A DNA stretch of 64,000 nucleotides from Chiridota heheva (GCA_020152595.1 JAIGNY010004520.1:2881001-2945000); one strand, 5' to 3'; positions 11,300 through 23,017 are shown, counted from the stretch's first letter. Made by a program: numbers and translations. Notes: a model not told the origin generated them from the sequence alone.

Positions 11300-11970
11300 T
11301 AGCTAACGTGGTCACTATAGCTCTGTGACTTTTGGCCTAAAAATTTACAAATTAGAACATAATTACCCCCTAAAATCACATACTTGACCTCTGAAATTTT
11401 TCACATTGATCGTACCATATACAAACATAAAATTAGTATAGGTCTTGCACTTTCTGAATTTAAAGTGACACAAAAATGTACAATTAGTACCTGATTACCC
11501 CCTAAAAGCACATATTTTACCTCTGACCTTTGACTATAATCACTAAAACAACATTTGAAATTTTTCACTTTTATCGTACCCTACTGTATAACACCATTAA
11601 TGCTAACGTCACACTTACTATTCCAGGGGGAAATGGTGAAAAGTGGTCAAAAGCTCTGTGACCTTTGCCCTTTCGATCCCAGAGTCTACGGGACATACAT
11701 TTATGTACCAAGGTATCATGGTACAGCATAGGCATGGTATAGGTTTTGTACTTTCTGAGTTTAAAATGGCGTAAAATTTGGCATAAAAAACACTTATTTG
11801 ACCATTGACCATGACTTTTGACCTCTAAGTATTTCTAAGTTTTGTTAGAATGTTAAATCCTACTCACATATGCAATTTGTAAAGATACTGAGTAATTCTT
11901 TCAAAAATTACAGCCATTACCAAAAACTTGTCCCATTTGACCTGTGACCTTTGTATCCCAAAACCTTGGA
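11300..11970. repeat. Cluster of TGACCT/TTGACC half-sites within a degenerate repeat
   Basis: Repeated phrases such as ACCTCTGACCTTTGAC, TTTGACCATTGACCATGAC and TTTGACCTGTGACCTTTG occur with duplicated phrases (AAATTTTTCAC.TT.ATCGTACC; CTGATTACCCCCTAAAA). It lies 0.9-1.6 kb upstream of the UPF0728 start. TGACC/AGGTCA is the nuclear-receptor half-site consensus. Whether any is functional is unknown, and the pattern is also explained by a dispersed repeat. Confidence 0.5.
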
Positions 11971-11999
11971 GACAAAAGTTTCGAGCCAGGGATACCCGT

Positions 12000-12903
12000 A
12001 CACCAATTTTGGCCTGCGTACTACAGTTTTTGAGTTATAGGCGATACAAAACTAATTGTTGTATACGCACCCCCTCCCCCTACCCCCTTCCTCACACACG
12101 CACACACAAACACATGGACAGACATTAAAATTACCCAATTTTGTCCCGTTCCAAAACTTATGACCCCTATTCCCTAATATGAGGTCATCATATGAGACCT
12201 CCTGGTGGGTCTTACCAGCCCACCTAATATCAAAGTGGTGGCCATGTAGTGTAGGAGGTATAGGCAGTTATTAGCCTATACATCAAAGTGACTACAAATG
12301 ATTCATCCCCACATACATACCTGTGGGTAATAAGATGATAATCAAAAGGTGGCACAAAACTAATAAGTTATCATTCCGCCATTCAAAAATGAGAACCCTG
12401 AGAGAAAAGGCTGATAAAAATATTTTCGAGAGGTCCCATTTCATGAGACAGGAAGCTGAGAATTTGAAAAATTCAGGAATGGTCACGAGAAAGGACATGT
12501 CTTGACTACGGATATCCAACCTTGACAAGATTTGTTTTAGTAACAGTTTCATGAGGAACTATTTTACCATGGACCTATACCAAAATTTGAGTGATTTGGT
12601 GAGGGTGTACTGACTTCAGCCTAAAAAAAAAGCCCAAACCTCTAGTGAGCCCCTATGGAAAGTACCCTTATCCGAGAGATATTAAATGGTCGTTTGTGGA
12701 AAACTACACAAAAGATCCCAAATTTATACTTTTTCATCATAGGCTTCAATGGGGCAAATAATTAGTTCCATGCTACTAAAAAGAGTCACTGTTAGCCTAA
12801 GCCGAACATGTGACAAAACACGTGATAAAAATTTCCTTGACAACGCGTACGTAACGCGATTAACGAGATTCAGTTCACACTCCTGAAGGGCCAGAACAGA
12901 AAT
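12000..12903. other. 5' flank of the UPF0728 gene
   Basis: Contains a C-rich/(CA)n tract at about 12068-12115 and otherwise unique sequence. The 80 bp before the ATG contain CACGTGATAAAAATTTCC and a GACAACGCGTACGTAACGCG stretch, and part of this is duplicated in intron 2. No TATA box is evident at a typical position. Promoter location is inferred from proximity only. Confidence 0.35.
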
Positions 12904-12997
12904 ATGCCTTCAAATGCAAAAGTAACCATACGGTATGGGCCTTACAGAAGTTGTGGTACAGTTGAACACAAGGCCGATCGTTTAGAAGGAATGCAAG
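12904..12997 (+). CDS. C10orf53: UPF0728 family protein (C10orf53-like), exon 1 of 3
   Basis: First coding exon of a complete small gene. It encodes residues 1-31, starting MPSNAKVTIRYGPY, followed by a CG-TVEH segment and a DRLEGMQ end. The RYGPY motif near the N terminus and the following short linker are the family hallmark as I recall it. The start is the first ATG of the open frame and has A at -3. The exon ends after the first base of an alanine codon, at donor G|GTTTGT (12998), and joins in phase to 15957. The three exons add to 279 nt, or 92 residues plus stop, close to the roughly 90-residue family length. The biochemical function of UPF0728 proteins is unknown to me. No signal peptide or membrane segment is visible. 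Confidence 0.9.
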
Positions 12998-15956
12998 GTT
13001 TGTATTTGTGCAAAAATACTGGTGATACTTAAATTTGCTTTCTCTAGCTGCATTTATTCTATATAGCCTATACCTATTTCGCGAAAAATATATATCTTCC
13101 TCTCAAACAAATGTTTTTTTTTTCTTTCTTTACCTGGCGACAAACTGGCTGATTATATCATAACAAGCTAATAATTACCATATTCTGATATGGAATTGGG
13201 TGCATAATCCAATTCAATTTGAAACTACATATTCTAGAAGTCGGACATCCAGGAATGTTGCGGTGCACGGCGACGTAACAATGCTTTTTTTACGATCTCA
13301 AACTTCAGTCAAAGGGAAAACAAACAGTCAGTTATCATTGCAGTGAATGGGAAACAAATCTATTTTATTTTCATTTTTCAACAAATACTGGACAGAAATT
13401 ATTTTTCTTCAAATATATTGTGTATTAGATAATAGTTTCCAACATACTGTATATGACTCTGAGTAGGCCTACCATTAATTTTCGCTGACTGGCTGAGGTT
13501 GACACTCATATTCATAAAGAATATCCCATTGACTGTAATGATAAAGTTTCCCCTCCAACTTAGCAAAGTCGTACTGAGCTCGTACACGGTTACGTCGACT
13601 CCGACCTCGAGAATCTCAGGGTAGTACGACTCTTCATAGAATCATACTGCCAACTCATTCGCTCTGAATATCTTATTTAGAGTATGAATGATAACCTACA
13701 TAAAAATTTACATGCTTAAGCAAAGTCAATGGGCTTCAACATGTGTTTAAAAAAACAAATTACCCAGGAATTCTAGGCAATTTTATTTTCGGTACGAAGA
13801 CTTCCATATTTTAACAAACTTGAATTGGTTTTAGCCTACACCTTGTAAATATTATAATAACTCAATTGTTTCCTAAAAGGATACACATTTTTTGTTCAAA
13901 AATAAAGTTTTGACATGTTCTGTAAGTTTCTTGACAAAAATGTGATACGCACATAAGTATTTTTTCCAACCAATAAGAAAATAGGACGCTTGCCTAAGGG
14001 AATGATTGACATAATTTGAGTGCGCATAGTTTGAGTAACTGCATCGCCTGTGTAACCTTGAGCATATGAACACACCGATGTGCATCCTACATGTGTGTTA
14101 CTTATGTTGGTGCATACAATTTGTTTGTATTAATATTAACAAAAGAGCAAGGGTGTTAAGGTACTTAAATTCAAAAAATTACAATAGTGCGCATCAATGT
14201 AATTGTCGCATCTTGTAACAAATGGGCAGTGTGGTTTTTTCTTGTATCTGCACCTGTTTTGGCCCCTTTTTTTTCAAGTTATACATGTGCGTTTATGCTA
14301 ACGTCCTGTGGACAAGACACTGAATTTCTTTCGAAAAATTGATAATTTTTACCCTTTTTCACAAGGAATTCAGAATATCTACCAAAACGTATGTTGAAAT
14401 AAGTTGTTCAGCTTAACGTTTGTGTGGTTACATTAGGCAATAGTTAAGGGCGTTGGTGTTAATTTTCATGCACTTTTGTGACCACTGTAAAAGGGGTTAT
14501 GTATTAGCGATCGTGTCTACTAGGCCTCAGGCTACTAGCCTTTTGTCCAGGAAACATTATAGGTAATACCCTTTTACAGTCCCTGTCCAGTCTGCATAGT
14601 TTGTATCTACATGTAAGTTAGCAGAGAAGATCGTCCATGCTACTTTCGGGAGTAAGGTATAAGAATTAAGGCAATCTGGTGCGCATTTCAATCTGTGGTG
14701 CACAAATTCAAATCTCTGGTGCACAAATGAAAACTCTGGTGTACTATAAATGCATTTTGTACCTATTTATTTTGAAAAACACTAAGTTTCTAGGCCAAAA
14801 AAAATCACAATTATCATAGCCAGTTTGATATGGCTGAAAAGGGTACGCATTAGGCTTAGTGTTTCAGATTCCTTGCAGGTGCTGATCCCAGGTGCAGGCA
14901 CACAAATTGCTGGTGCAGGCTCACAAAGTTCAGGCACAGGCGCACAAATTCCTGGTGCAGGTGCATACATGGGGCATGGATAAACCAATTTCTGCACTCA
15001 CTTTGCAAATTCTGCAGTCTGGGTCCCAGTGACATTAGGATCAAAATCTGCATCGTTTAACAGATCTAATGCAACAATTCTTTCAGCTTTTTATAAAGCT
15101 AGAGACAATCCAAAAAATCATTCAGTGATTTAAGTTGTTAAGCCACCAAAATATGTGCAAAACGTAAGTTCTCAAGCATTTTGGGGTCTGAAAACAATGT
15201 TTACTGGGCCGATAAATTGGGCAGAAACTAACAGGCCCCATGTTGTGTTGTGGAACCATCCCATTAAGAAATTTATTTTAATATTTTTTATGAAGATTTC
15301 TTTTGTATCCACAGGATTTTAATAAACAATTTTAAAACTACACAAGTATTAAGAATCTAATCGGTAAATATTAAGTTTATCAACAATTCTAGCAATTAGC
15401 AGTTTTGTAAAGCTTTGATCAAAATCTGACAAATTAACATCATAGACGACATTCACAGGTGAATTAAATTTTATATGCACACTTTCAGTTTACAGTTGGA
15501 GTCCCAATCCCACTTGTTGACTTCATTTCCCCTATGACTGGACCTTCCTTGTGAGTGGAAAAGTCTTAGTCCAAGTCGTAATGATAGCCTTCCCTTTGAT
15601 TGGAGTCTTAGTTCTAGCATGGGGATATGTCCAAGTCATAGTGATGATACAATTGATAGTCTTACAAACCCACTATGTATAAAACACGGCAGAGTGAAAT
15701 CTTAGAAATACGAGTGCATTCTGCCCTTGTGTGTCTGATCTGTATTGGATTGGAAGTGGATGAAAAATGTTTTCACTATGCTCTTTTTAAGAAACATTGT
15801 TCAGAGAATCAGGCAAGGGCAAGGAATATACCAGCTGTACAGGTCACTGGGGATATAGAAAAATAGATATAGATTGATAGAACAAATAGATTGATAGATA
15901 AAGATTGATTGAAAAATATTGATTGTTAGATATAGATTTCTCTTTTTTTTTTGCAG
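12998..15956 (+). other. UPF0728 intron 1
   Basis: A 2.96-kb intron without recognised genes. At about 14690-14970 there is a degenerate CTGGTGCACAAATTCAAATC and GGTGCAGGCACACAAATT repeat. The open frames of 60-70 codons found here lack support. Confidence 0.5.
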
Positions 15957-16076
15957 CCCTCCTTACTGAGAGTGGTCATACGGTAGAACTAGACCCAATC
16001 CAAGACTGGCATGATGTGCAACTCATTGTCAATGGAGAAACTGTCTTTACCTGTGATATCAGAGAATTAGATTTTG
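15957..16076 (+). CDS. C10orf53: UPF0728 family protein, exon 2 of 3
   Basis: Middle exon, 120 nt, giving residues 32-71 plus a split glycine. It follows a strong acceptor (T-rich tract then TTGCAG, ending at 15956) and stops at donor G|GTAGGT (16077). The encoded stretch includes LTESGHTVELDPIQDWHDVQ and then a VNGETVFTCDIRELDFG segment. This matches the conserved core of the family, in which a charged 'DW..V.L.VN.E.VF.C.I..L.FG' pattern is expected. Phase is 1 at both ends, so the exon is symmetric and could in principle be skipped without a frameshift. Intron 1 upstream is about 2.96 kb and contains no recognisable gene. Confidence 0.92.
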
Positions 16077-16228
16077 GTAGGTTTGCCTTCTTGTCGTTTG
16101 TAAAAAATTCAGCCCTTAGAAACCGTTTTATTTCGTAAAACTTTATGTTCAATATAAATGTTCAACTCTTAACTGGAGCTTGTCTTTTTCAACAGCAGAT
16201 TAATGCATAATTAATACAGTGGATACGT

Positions 16229-16620
16229 CTTTATTTTTTCTTTCTTTAAATTGAGCCTTCTTACAAATAAATGCAAACTTCAGAAAAAAGAAAAAATGGA
16301 GAACAAATTGAGTGCAAATGGCTGCCCTCTACCAGAGGCTCTCGGAGTACCACATAGATATAAACAAAATGGACTTCCCCAGTGACCGGCTCCCAGCCCA
16401 ACAGAACATGTGACAAAACACACCAAAGAAATTTCCTTGACCACGTAATGCAAAAAACTTGATTAGGGGCCCAACGAGAGAGTTAGATTTTGGTAGATTT
16501 TGACATTTGCATTTTATAAGGCTTGTTGTTTTGTAAAATTTCAGCCCTTAGAAACTGCTTATTTCACCCCTTTACTGGAGCTTGTCTTTTCAACAGCAGA
16601 TTAATGCATAATTAGTTTAT
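16229..16620 (+). repeat. Partial duplicate of UPF0728 gene sequence inside its own intron 2
   Basis: This stretch has two parts. Bases 16478-16620 repeat the 3' end of exon 2 with its donor and the following intron (16062-16217). Shared words include TTAGATTTTGGTAG, TTCAGCCCTTAGAAAC and CAACAGCAGATTAATGCATA. Bases 16229-16475 resemble two separate pieces of the gene's 5' flank. One is 11086-11240 (shared CTACCAGAGG..CTCGGAG). The other is 12808-12870 (shared GAACATGTGACAAAACAC and TTTCCTTGAC). The copy lacks exon 1 and most of exon 2, so it cannot encode the protein, but it does keep a copy of the splice donor sequence. Confidence 0.75.
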
Positions 16621-17611
16621 GTGCTACCTGAACCGGCAATGCAATACATGCCTTGTATTTCTCAATATCCCCGTAAGTTCCCCTTCTACCCACGAGGCTG
16701 CTTGGAAGCACAGATGCTCTAATTTAGCATTTGACTGTGAAAGAAAAATCTCATTGCTATTTGATTAGAAAAGGGTGTTTAATTATTTGCATATATTGGC
16801 CTGCTTGTTCAAGTGGAAGAATGTTGGTATCTTCTGTAACAGAGGACAAAAAAAGGAAAATAACAGTGATGACGGTGCTCAAAAACACATTCCGTTAAGA
16901 AGATATATAAGTTGAAACTTTTGTGTGATTTAGGTAGAAAATACTTAAATAAATTACACCAGTATTGCAGACATCAAAGCACCACATACTTGAAAGGCCT
17001 TTGTGCTGTCTTTGTTATTATATAATCAATGCAAATGTTTAGCACCTGAAAAAAATTTGAAAATGTTTTTAATTAGTTTAAAAAAGTCCAATTACAACAA
17101 AGTACATTATAAAACTTATTAAGATACTAAAGATGAGATTTTATGCTTCTGCTATAGACTTGTGACATCTGTAAGTCATTATATCTCTTGAACAGAACTT
17201 GTTTTTTAATCTTCAAAAGAAGCTTGAGAATGGCCCTAACAGACCCCTGGATAGTCTCCCATAAATCTGTTTGGGCCATTCTGCAGTCTCTCACATATAT
17301 ACTGGGCTGTTACACATGGAGCAGGCAGGAGAATGTCCCTAGCAGCCCCCACGGATCTGCTGGTCTGTTCAACAGTCATTTAACAGTCTGTCACAAGTAT
17401 AACAGGCTGGAGAATGGCCCAAACAGGTCCCACAGGGTCTCCCAGGAATTTACTAGGGCCATTTTACATTTTGTGACACACATAACAGGCTGCATAATGG
17501 CCCCTAATCAAGCTATGTGATATCTTCCTCATTAAAATCTATTAGGCTTTCAATAAAAACAAAATCATATGAATCAGATCTTGGGTCATTCTCTATTTTT
17601 CGGTTTTGCAG

Positions 17612-17676
17612 GTAGCGATGGTAAGCTGGACAAACTTTGCCACGAGGCCTTGAATGCTGTAAATGAGGCTTTCTGA
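17612..17676 (+). CDS. C10orf53: UPF0728 family protein, terminal coding exon 3
   Basis: Last coding exon, after the acceptor in CGGTTTTGCAG. It completes the split glycine and gives SDGKLDKLCHEALNAVNEAF then TGA at 17674-17676. The G(S/G)DGKLD..C pattern is the conserved C-terminal block of UPF0728 proteins. Upstream intron 2 (16077-17611) holds a partial duplicate of the gene, annotated separately. A canonical poly(A) signal lies 61 bases past the stop. Confidence 0.93.
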
Positions 17677-17736
17677 TGATACCAGAGGTGAAGAATGTTC
17701 TACAACTGAAAGATGTGCTTCAGCCAGTGTTGTATT

Positions 17737-17742
17737 AATAAA
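17737..17742 (+). promoter_or_regulatory. poly(A) signal AATAAA of the UPF0728 gene
   Basis: A canonical AATAAA hexamer lies 61 bases after the stop codon of the UPF0728 gene, giving a short predicted 3' UTR of roughly 80-100 nt. The hexamer is seen directly. Its use is inferred. Confidence 0.55.
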
Positions 17743-18054
17743 GTATTCAATTACATGGACAGCTTTAAAACGAACAAAACTTTTCTCCATCTGCCAGTTT
17801 CATAGGGTGCATGAAATGTCTTCCACAGTTTGAAATCCAGTATTTGTAGATTAATGTATATAAGATATTGTGTATATTTTTGATAGAAAGGCATGGATTA
17901 TAAATTTTTTTTTACAGTGTTCAGATTGATTGCAGCAGAAAATGGTTAATTTAATTAAAGCTCAAAACAATTGAAATATTGTATAGAGTTTTCGTTTTTA
18001 TATCATTACCTCAGAGAAATTATCTCAGAAAGTAAGTCAAACTTTATTAATTGA

Positions 18055-19034
18055 TCTAACCGATTGGTTAGCTCAATTAGTAGAGCACCTGCTTTAAAGT
18101 AGGAAGGTTGTGGGTTCAATCCCTGATGGAGTCATCCCTGATGAAGTCATCCCTAATGGAGTCATCCTTGATGGAGTCATCCCCGATGGAGTCCTTATGA
18201 TGAAGTCATCCCCGATGGAGTCATCCCCGATAAAGTCATCCCAATGGAGTCATCCCTGACGAAGTCATTCCCGATGGAGTCATTCCCGTCGAAGTCATTC
18301 CCGATGGAGTCATCCCCGATGGAGTCATTCTTGATAAAGTCATCCCTGAGGGAGTCATCCCCGATGGTGTCATCCCCGATGGAGTCATCCCCGATGAAGT
18401 CATCCCCAATGAAGTCATCTTGATGAAATCATCCCTGATGGAGTCATCCCTGATGAAGTCATCCCTGATGGAGTCATCCCCAATGAAGTCATCCCTGATG
18501 GAGTCATCCCCAATGAAGTCATCCCTGATGGAGTCATCCCCAATGGAGTCATCCCTGATGAAGTCATCCCTGATGGAGTCATCCCTGATGGAGTCAACTC
18601 TGATGGAGTCGCATCCCCAATGAAGTCATCCCCAATGGAGTCATCCCGATGAAGTTCCCCCTTATGGAGTCATCATTGATGGAGTCATCCCCAATGAAGT
18701 CATCCCGATGGAGTCATCCCTGATGAAGTCATCTCTGATGGAGTCATCCCTAATGAAGTCATCCCCAATGGAGTCATCCCTGATGAAGTCATCCGTGATG
18801 GAGTCATCCCCGATGGAGTCATACCAAAGACTTAAAAGAAGATGGGACCTGCTGCCCTCTCGCTTGGTGCTCAGCTTAAGGGATTGGAGCAGGGTAATAG
18901 TACAGCCTTATGCGCCGTTTGTCGGCTGCCGCCTCAAAAAGTTTATCATAAAGCGCTGTGAGCATGTACACTTGTGTGGTAAGGCACTGTACAAGAACTA
19001 ATTATTATCATTATTATTAGCATTATCATTATTA
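18055..19034 (+). mobile_element. tRNA-derived SINE interrupted by an internal minisatellite
   Basis: The head at 18060-18118 has an A-box-like TTAGCTCAATTAGTAGAGC and a B-box-like GGGTTCAATCCC, as in a tRNA gene. After the 15-bp array the body resumes at 18827. It has GATGGGACCTGCTGCCCTCT and a TTATCATAAAGCGCTGTGAG motif, ending in (TTATTATCA)n near 19005-19034. This head-body-A/T tail order is that of tRNA SINEs. The folded tRNA-like head has a 6-nt anticodon loop and no 3' acceptor arm, so it is not a tRNA gene. Confidence 0.75.
18119..18826 (+). repeat. 15-bp minisatellite, TGATGGAGTCATCCC / TGATGAAGTCATCCC
   Basis: Around 47 copies of a 15-mer, often alternating GGAGTC and GAAGTC forms so that a 30-bp higher-order unit is visible. 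Because 15 is divisible by three, several frames stay open (M-E-S-S-L or M-T-P-S-G repeats). These are not genes. The array starts exactly at the end of the SINE B-box region. Confidence 0.95.
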
Positions 19035-20100
19035 TGAGCAAAGAGAGGCGACATTAGCTTAATTGCCGTAACATTGTTTCAAACCCTGAAAATAGCAAAA
19101 CATTTCACACAAGGGCTATTATTTTAATTTTCAGTTCTTATTATACTTGCTATGCAAAATCCTTTTTTAACTATTTTTTCATTGTCAATTACAATTCTCT
19201 AAAGAGGGTTAACAAGTTATTTGAAGAAAAATAGACATGTTTAACATGAATGCTTTTGCTTTGGGCAAAAATTTGTCTCAGATGAATAGCCAGTTTCATA
19301 AGTTCATAAGATTATGTCTTCCACAGTTTGTAATCCAATTTTTATAAATAAGTGTACAAAAAACCATAGGTTTATATTTGTTGAAAGAATGACTTTTAGA
19401 TAAATTCAATATTTTGTATAATATTGAAATTTAATGCAGCAACAATTTGATTAAACCTCAAACCTATTGAATGATTGTAAAGAGTTTTTATTTCATACCC
19501 TTAACTCAGCATAGAAACTATTCCACAGAATTTAGAATCTGGGTTTGACCTTACTTATCTATCAATTGGCAGATAGAAACAACATTAATGTACTTGCTGT
19601 AAAATCTATTGAAAATGATGAAAATAGCAAATCCATTTCCTCAGCTTGTTTCCATCTTTAAATCTTTTGAGTAGTGATTTTTGGTATATTAGTGTGATTT
19701 TGGGACTGCCCCAACACACACACACTTTCGGTAAATAGGCAAATTTGATTTTGTGTTTGCCCCCCCCCCTCTTCCACACACATACACACATTTCGGTGGG
19801 CAAATCCACCCATGTGATCCCCTATCATTTTAAAAACAAAAGTTGTTGGCTTCCCCAACCCCTCTGCAACAATTGCCATTGCATCCTTACAGTCTATCAC
19901 GTTCTCCCTGTACAACCTTCCCAGAGCTTCCCTTGCTCCCCACAACTCAATTGCCAAGTTCTTCCAGAAAAATCCTCCAAATAAGATGATCGCCTTCCTT
20001 TATCATGCTTCTCTCTACAACCATACTTAGTCCTCCTCTCCCACCCCCTCTCTCTACTTTGTTTTTTTACCCATGCACCTCCTCTTTTGATTCCAGGTTT
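19035..20100. other. Gene-free stretch
   Basis: Includes two (C)n(CA)n-type tracts near 19705-19800. A minus-strand open frame at 19.66-19.96 kb starts with a plausible peptide (IELWGAREALGRLYRENVID) but then runs into the CA tract and has no family I can name. It may be retroelement debris. Confidence 0.35.
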
Positions 20101-20106
20101 CTGACT

Positions 20107-20420
20107 TTCAGTTCTTGTATTTCTCTCAATCTCTCCCTGTTTTCTTTCTTTCCTACCTCTAGAATGATCTAACCTCTCAGGCAAAATTTGACCCTCGTTG
20201 TGCCGTAAAGCCCTCATCAAACAAACAAACAAAAGTTCAAGAATTATATATAAAGACTTTGAGCAGACTTCCTGATCCTAAATCACAAACCTTGCATTCA
20301 ACTGTATTTCTCTCAATCTCCCCCTGTTTTCTTTCCTTCCTACCTCTGGAATGATCTAACCTCTCAGGCAAAATTTGACCCTCATTGTCATGGTGCCATT
20401 AAGCCCTCATCAAACAAACA
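20107..20420 (+). repeat. 187-bp-period direct duplication
   Basis: The segment starting TGTATTTCTCTCAATCTC occurs at 20114 and again at 20301, continuing through GAATGATCTAACCTCTCAGG and AAGAATTATATATAAAGACT. The second copy carries small indels. The same words continue weakly to 20480. Confidence 0.85.
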
Positions 20421-20739
20421 CAAAAGCTCAAGAATTATATATAAAGACTTTGAGCAGACCTGATCCTAAATCACAAACCTTGCAATCAACTTTGCTCAGC
20501 TATAACTTCAAAAGCAATTTAAAGACTACTCGGCCTTCAACTTCTTTCTACTCGGCCTTCAACTTCTTTTAATTACACCATTAACCTGTTAACAAGTAGC
20601 CTTTTAAACTATGTTGTTAACCAGGAACCCTTATAGAGAGATTCCTTTTTGAGTGATGAAAGCTACACAGCAGTTCCCATTGCAAGAGTGTAACTACCAG
20701 GGGACATTCCTATAAGTTTGGCAACCTTGAGTTTGGCAA

Positions 20740-21150
20740 CCTTGGGGGCACGTATCCCCCCCCCCCCACAACTTTTCCGAAAAGTGCCGCTTTTGAAAAT
20801 TAACAGTGCCGCTTTTGAAAATTAAAAGTGCCGCTTTTGAAAATTAAAAGTGCCCCTCATTAACTGTCAAGATTACAACAGCTGGTGGAATTTGCGCACA
20901 TTTTTTACAAAAGTGCCCCTTTCAAAACGAAATGCCCCTATTTACTGACCCAATAGTAGGAAACTGAAGACTTTTGTCAGTCTCATCTACGCGGGGAATG
21001 TGTTCCCATCGAAAAAGTGTCCCTTTCTAAAAATGAGGTGGCCCTTTTTACTTTACTTTATCATCTATAGACTGGAGGCGGACATATGCATATGACTTAG
21101 AAAGTGCCCCCTAAGAGGTCGTGCCCCCCCCCCCACACACACACTTTTCG
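20740..21150. repeat. AAGTGCC(G/C)CTTTT repeats flanked by poly-C/(CA)n
   Basis: Copies of AAAGTGCCGCTTTTGAAAATT and AAGTGCCCCTTTC lie between two poly-C tracts followed by ACTTTTC (20755-20775 and 21125-21150). It looks like a decayed MITE related to the element debris at 6.25-6.4 kb. Ends and target duplication are not resolved. Confidence 0.45.
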
Positions 21151-22701
21151 TAAGCTTCTTACAACCCTTGACATTTCTCCAACACTCTTAGACTAGAGAT
21201 TGAAATTAAAGTACACCGTGTTAGAAAAAAAATATTGGTAAAAACATTGAGCTAAATTTGTGTGTGTGCGGGGGAATGGAAGGGGGGGGGGGAGATGGGG
21301 AAGAGGAGTGGGGTGGGGGGTTAACCTGTACACCTTTTAACCAGCAGCGACGGAATGAAAACCCCATTTAGAATTTTCAATGAAAGCCAACATGCATGTT
21401 CAACTGAAGGTTGTGGTAATACGCTTTGGTAAATCATCAGTGCATTTTCTATACAGCATTTGAAACATTTTAGAATAACAAATTTTCATGAATTATTTTT
21501 TTTAGGTTATGGTCTACCTTTGCAATTTTGAATTTTGTTTCTCTCGTGATTACTTTTACTTCCCTTTTTCAATGACGTATTTAGAGCATGCATTTTATTT
21601 TTTTAACACCTAATTTTGGCGGGCCTTCCAAGACCGCGGGCCTTAGGCTTAAGCCTATGCAGCCTAATTGGTTATTCGTCACTGGGGTCCAGTGGCGAAG
21701 CCCCAGGAGTCCCTTCGCAAAATTTACATTTTGAGGGCAAAAAAAAAAAAACCCACACACACACACATCCTAACACACATGAAGAAGGTGTATTTCAAAG
21801 GGTAAGATACAAGTCATATTTTATGTCAAATAGATCTAGTACCTTATCAGCAAAAAAAAAGTGAACACGCAATGTTGGAATATAAACAGGAAAATATTTT
21901 TAACGTTTCTGGGCAAGGATGTAGGTCTATGATCACTTTTTGGTTAACGTTTGTAGTCATAAGAAAAACTAAAATGAAGTGAGGAATTTTTTCTTGAAAC
22001 TATTGAAATAAGGCTGTTTTGTGTTCCTCCTTCTTTCTTAGTTCTTGCATTAAATACAATATCGCACAAAGTGTAAATAGACAGATAAAATACTTTATAG
22101 GCCTACTTTTAGATTATTTGATATTTTCAAACTTTTCTCCAAGAATTAATATCCATAATCTATTTGTATTTATGCTTTTCCTCAAAACGTCTACTCTTTA
22201 ATATTTATGAATGCTAAACTTGACCACTAAATCAACAGAATGAAACGGGAAGCTTTAAAGTTAAAAAGAAAAGTTGGAATTCTTAATACAGTTATTTAAC
22301 CCATGTTTTGTGATTTTTCAAACAACTTGAATACAAATGATTAAACAACAAATTCAAATTTCTAAAGAATTATTTTTGTAAAACATTAATCTCGAATGAA
22401 TATGTAACTGAAAGAACAATACTTAACCATCCGCAAACTTCAGAAAATAAATCTGTAAGTCTATCCGCTTTAGGGCAGTAAAAACGTTTAAAACCATGGA
22501 CAGAGACAATCTACTTACTGACTTAAGACATTTAAACCTGGCAGAGTAAAGAGATATATTGTTGATTGTTTAATAGAAAACTTATGAACTTTCGAACATG
22601 CCCCGACGAATTGCAAATATGTTAATTGTATTGGGAAACAAAAATTGTTGCCAGTTCGGTGATGTCTATCTCATCAAGTTGTGAATTTGTGGACGTGGGA
22701 C
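21151..22701. other. Gene-free stretch with a G-run tract
   Basis: A strongly G-rich tract at 21270-21320 has several runs of four or more G. Around 21615-21720 is a CTTCCAAGACCGCGGGCC...CACTGGGGTCCAGTGGCGAAG fragment resembling hAT MITE ends. No exon recognised. Confidence 0.4.
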
Positions 22702-22873
22702 CAGTGGCGTGATTTGCGGGGGAGGGGGGGGGGGGAGGGGGAGCCACCCACCCTTATTGGGCCCCGGTCCGGGCCCTATAAAGGGGGAAGAAAAATATAC
22801 CATTATACTTATATACCATAGGGGCGCAGGGCCCCACTCGCCCTCGGCCCATAGGGTCCTAGCTACGCCACTG
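22702..22873. mobile_element. Short hAT-like MITE with 8-bp target duplication
   Basis: A 172-bp element with ends CAGTGGCG / CGCCACTG and perfect flanking duplication CGTGGGAC (22694-22701 and 22874-22881). The interior is GC-rich, with a long G-run and a GGGCCCCGGTCCGGGCCC palindrome. No coding capacity. Confidence 0.92.
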
Positions 22874-23017
22874 CGTGGGACACGGGCCGTGATATGGCGT
22901 CCAGCCTAGTGTGTGTGTGTGTGGGAGGCATGGCTTATTATTCAAAATGTGGGGAAAGGGGGAAGGGGGTGGGACAAGATATAAATCTCTCCCAATATGT
23001 CCTGCCCGGGAATATAG

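Noticed and set aside
18060..18118. Possible tRNA gene
   Set aside because: A- and B-box-like sequences are present, but the anticodon stem closes only with a 6-nt loop, no acceptor stem pairs, and SINE body sequence follows. It is a SINE head.
18236..19001. Open frames with MTPSGMTPSG and MESSLMKSSL repeats
   Set aside because: Produced by the 15-bp minisatellite inside a SINE. The downstream 40 residues are SINE body.
19658..20232. Minus-strand frames containing IELWGAREALGRLYRENVID
   Set aside because: The peptide looks plausible, but the frame runs into a (CA)n/poly-C tract and a duplicated low-complexity block. No family or splice sites support it.
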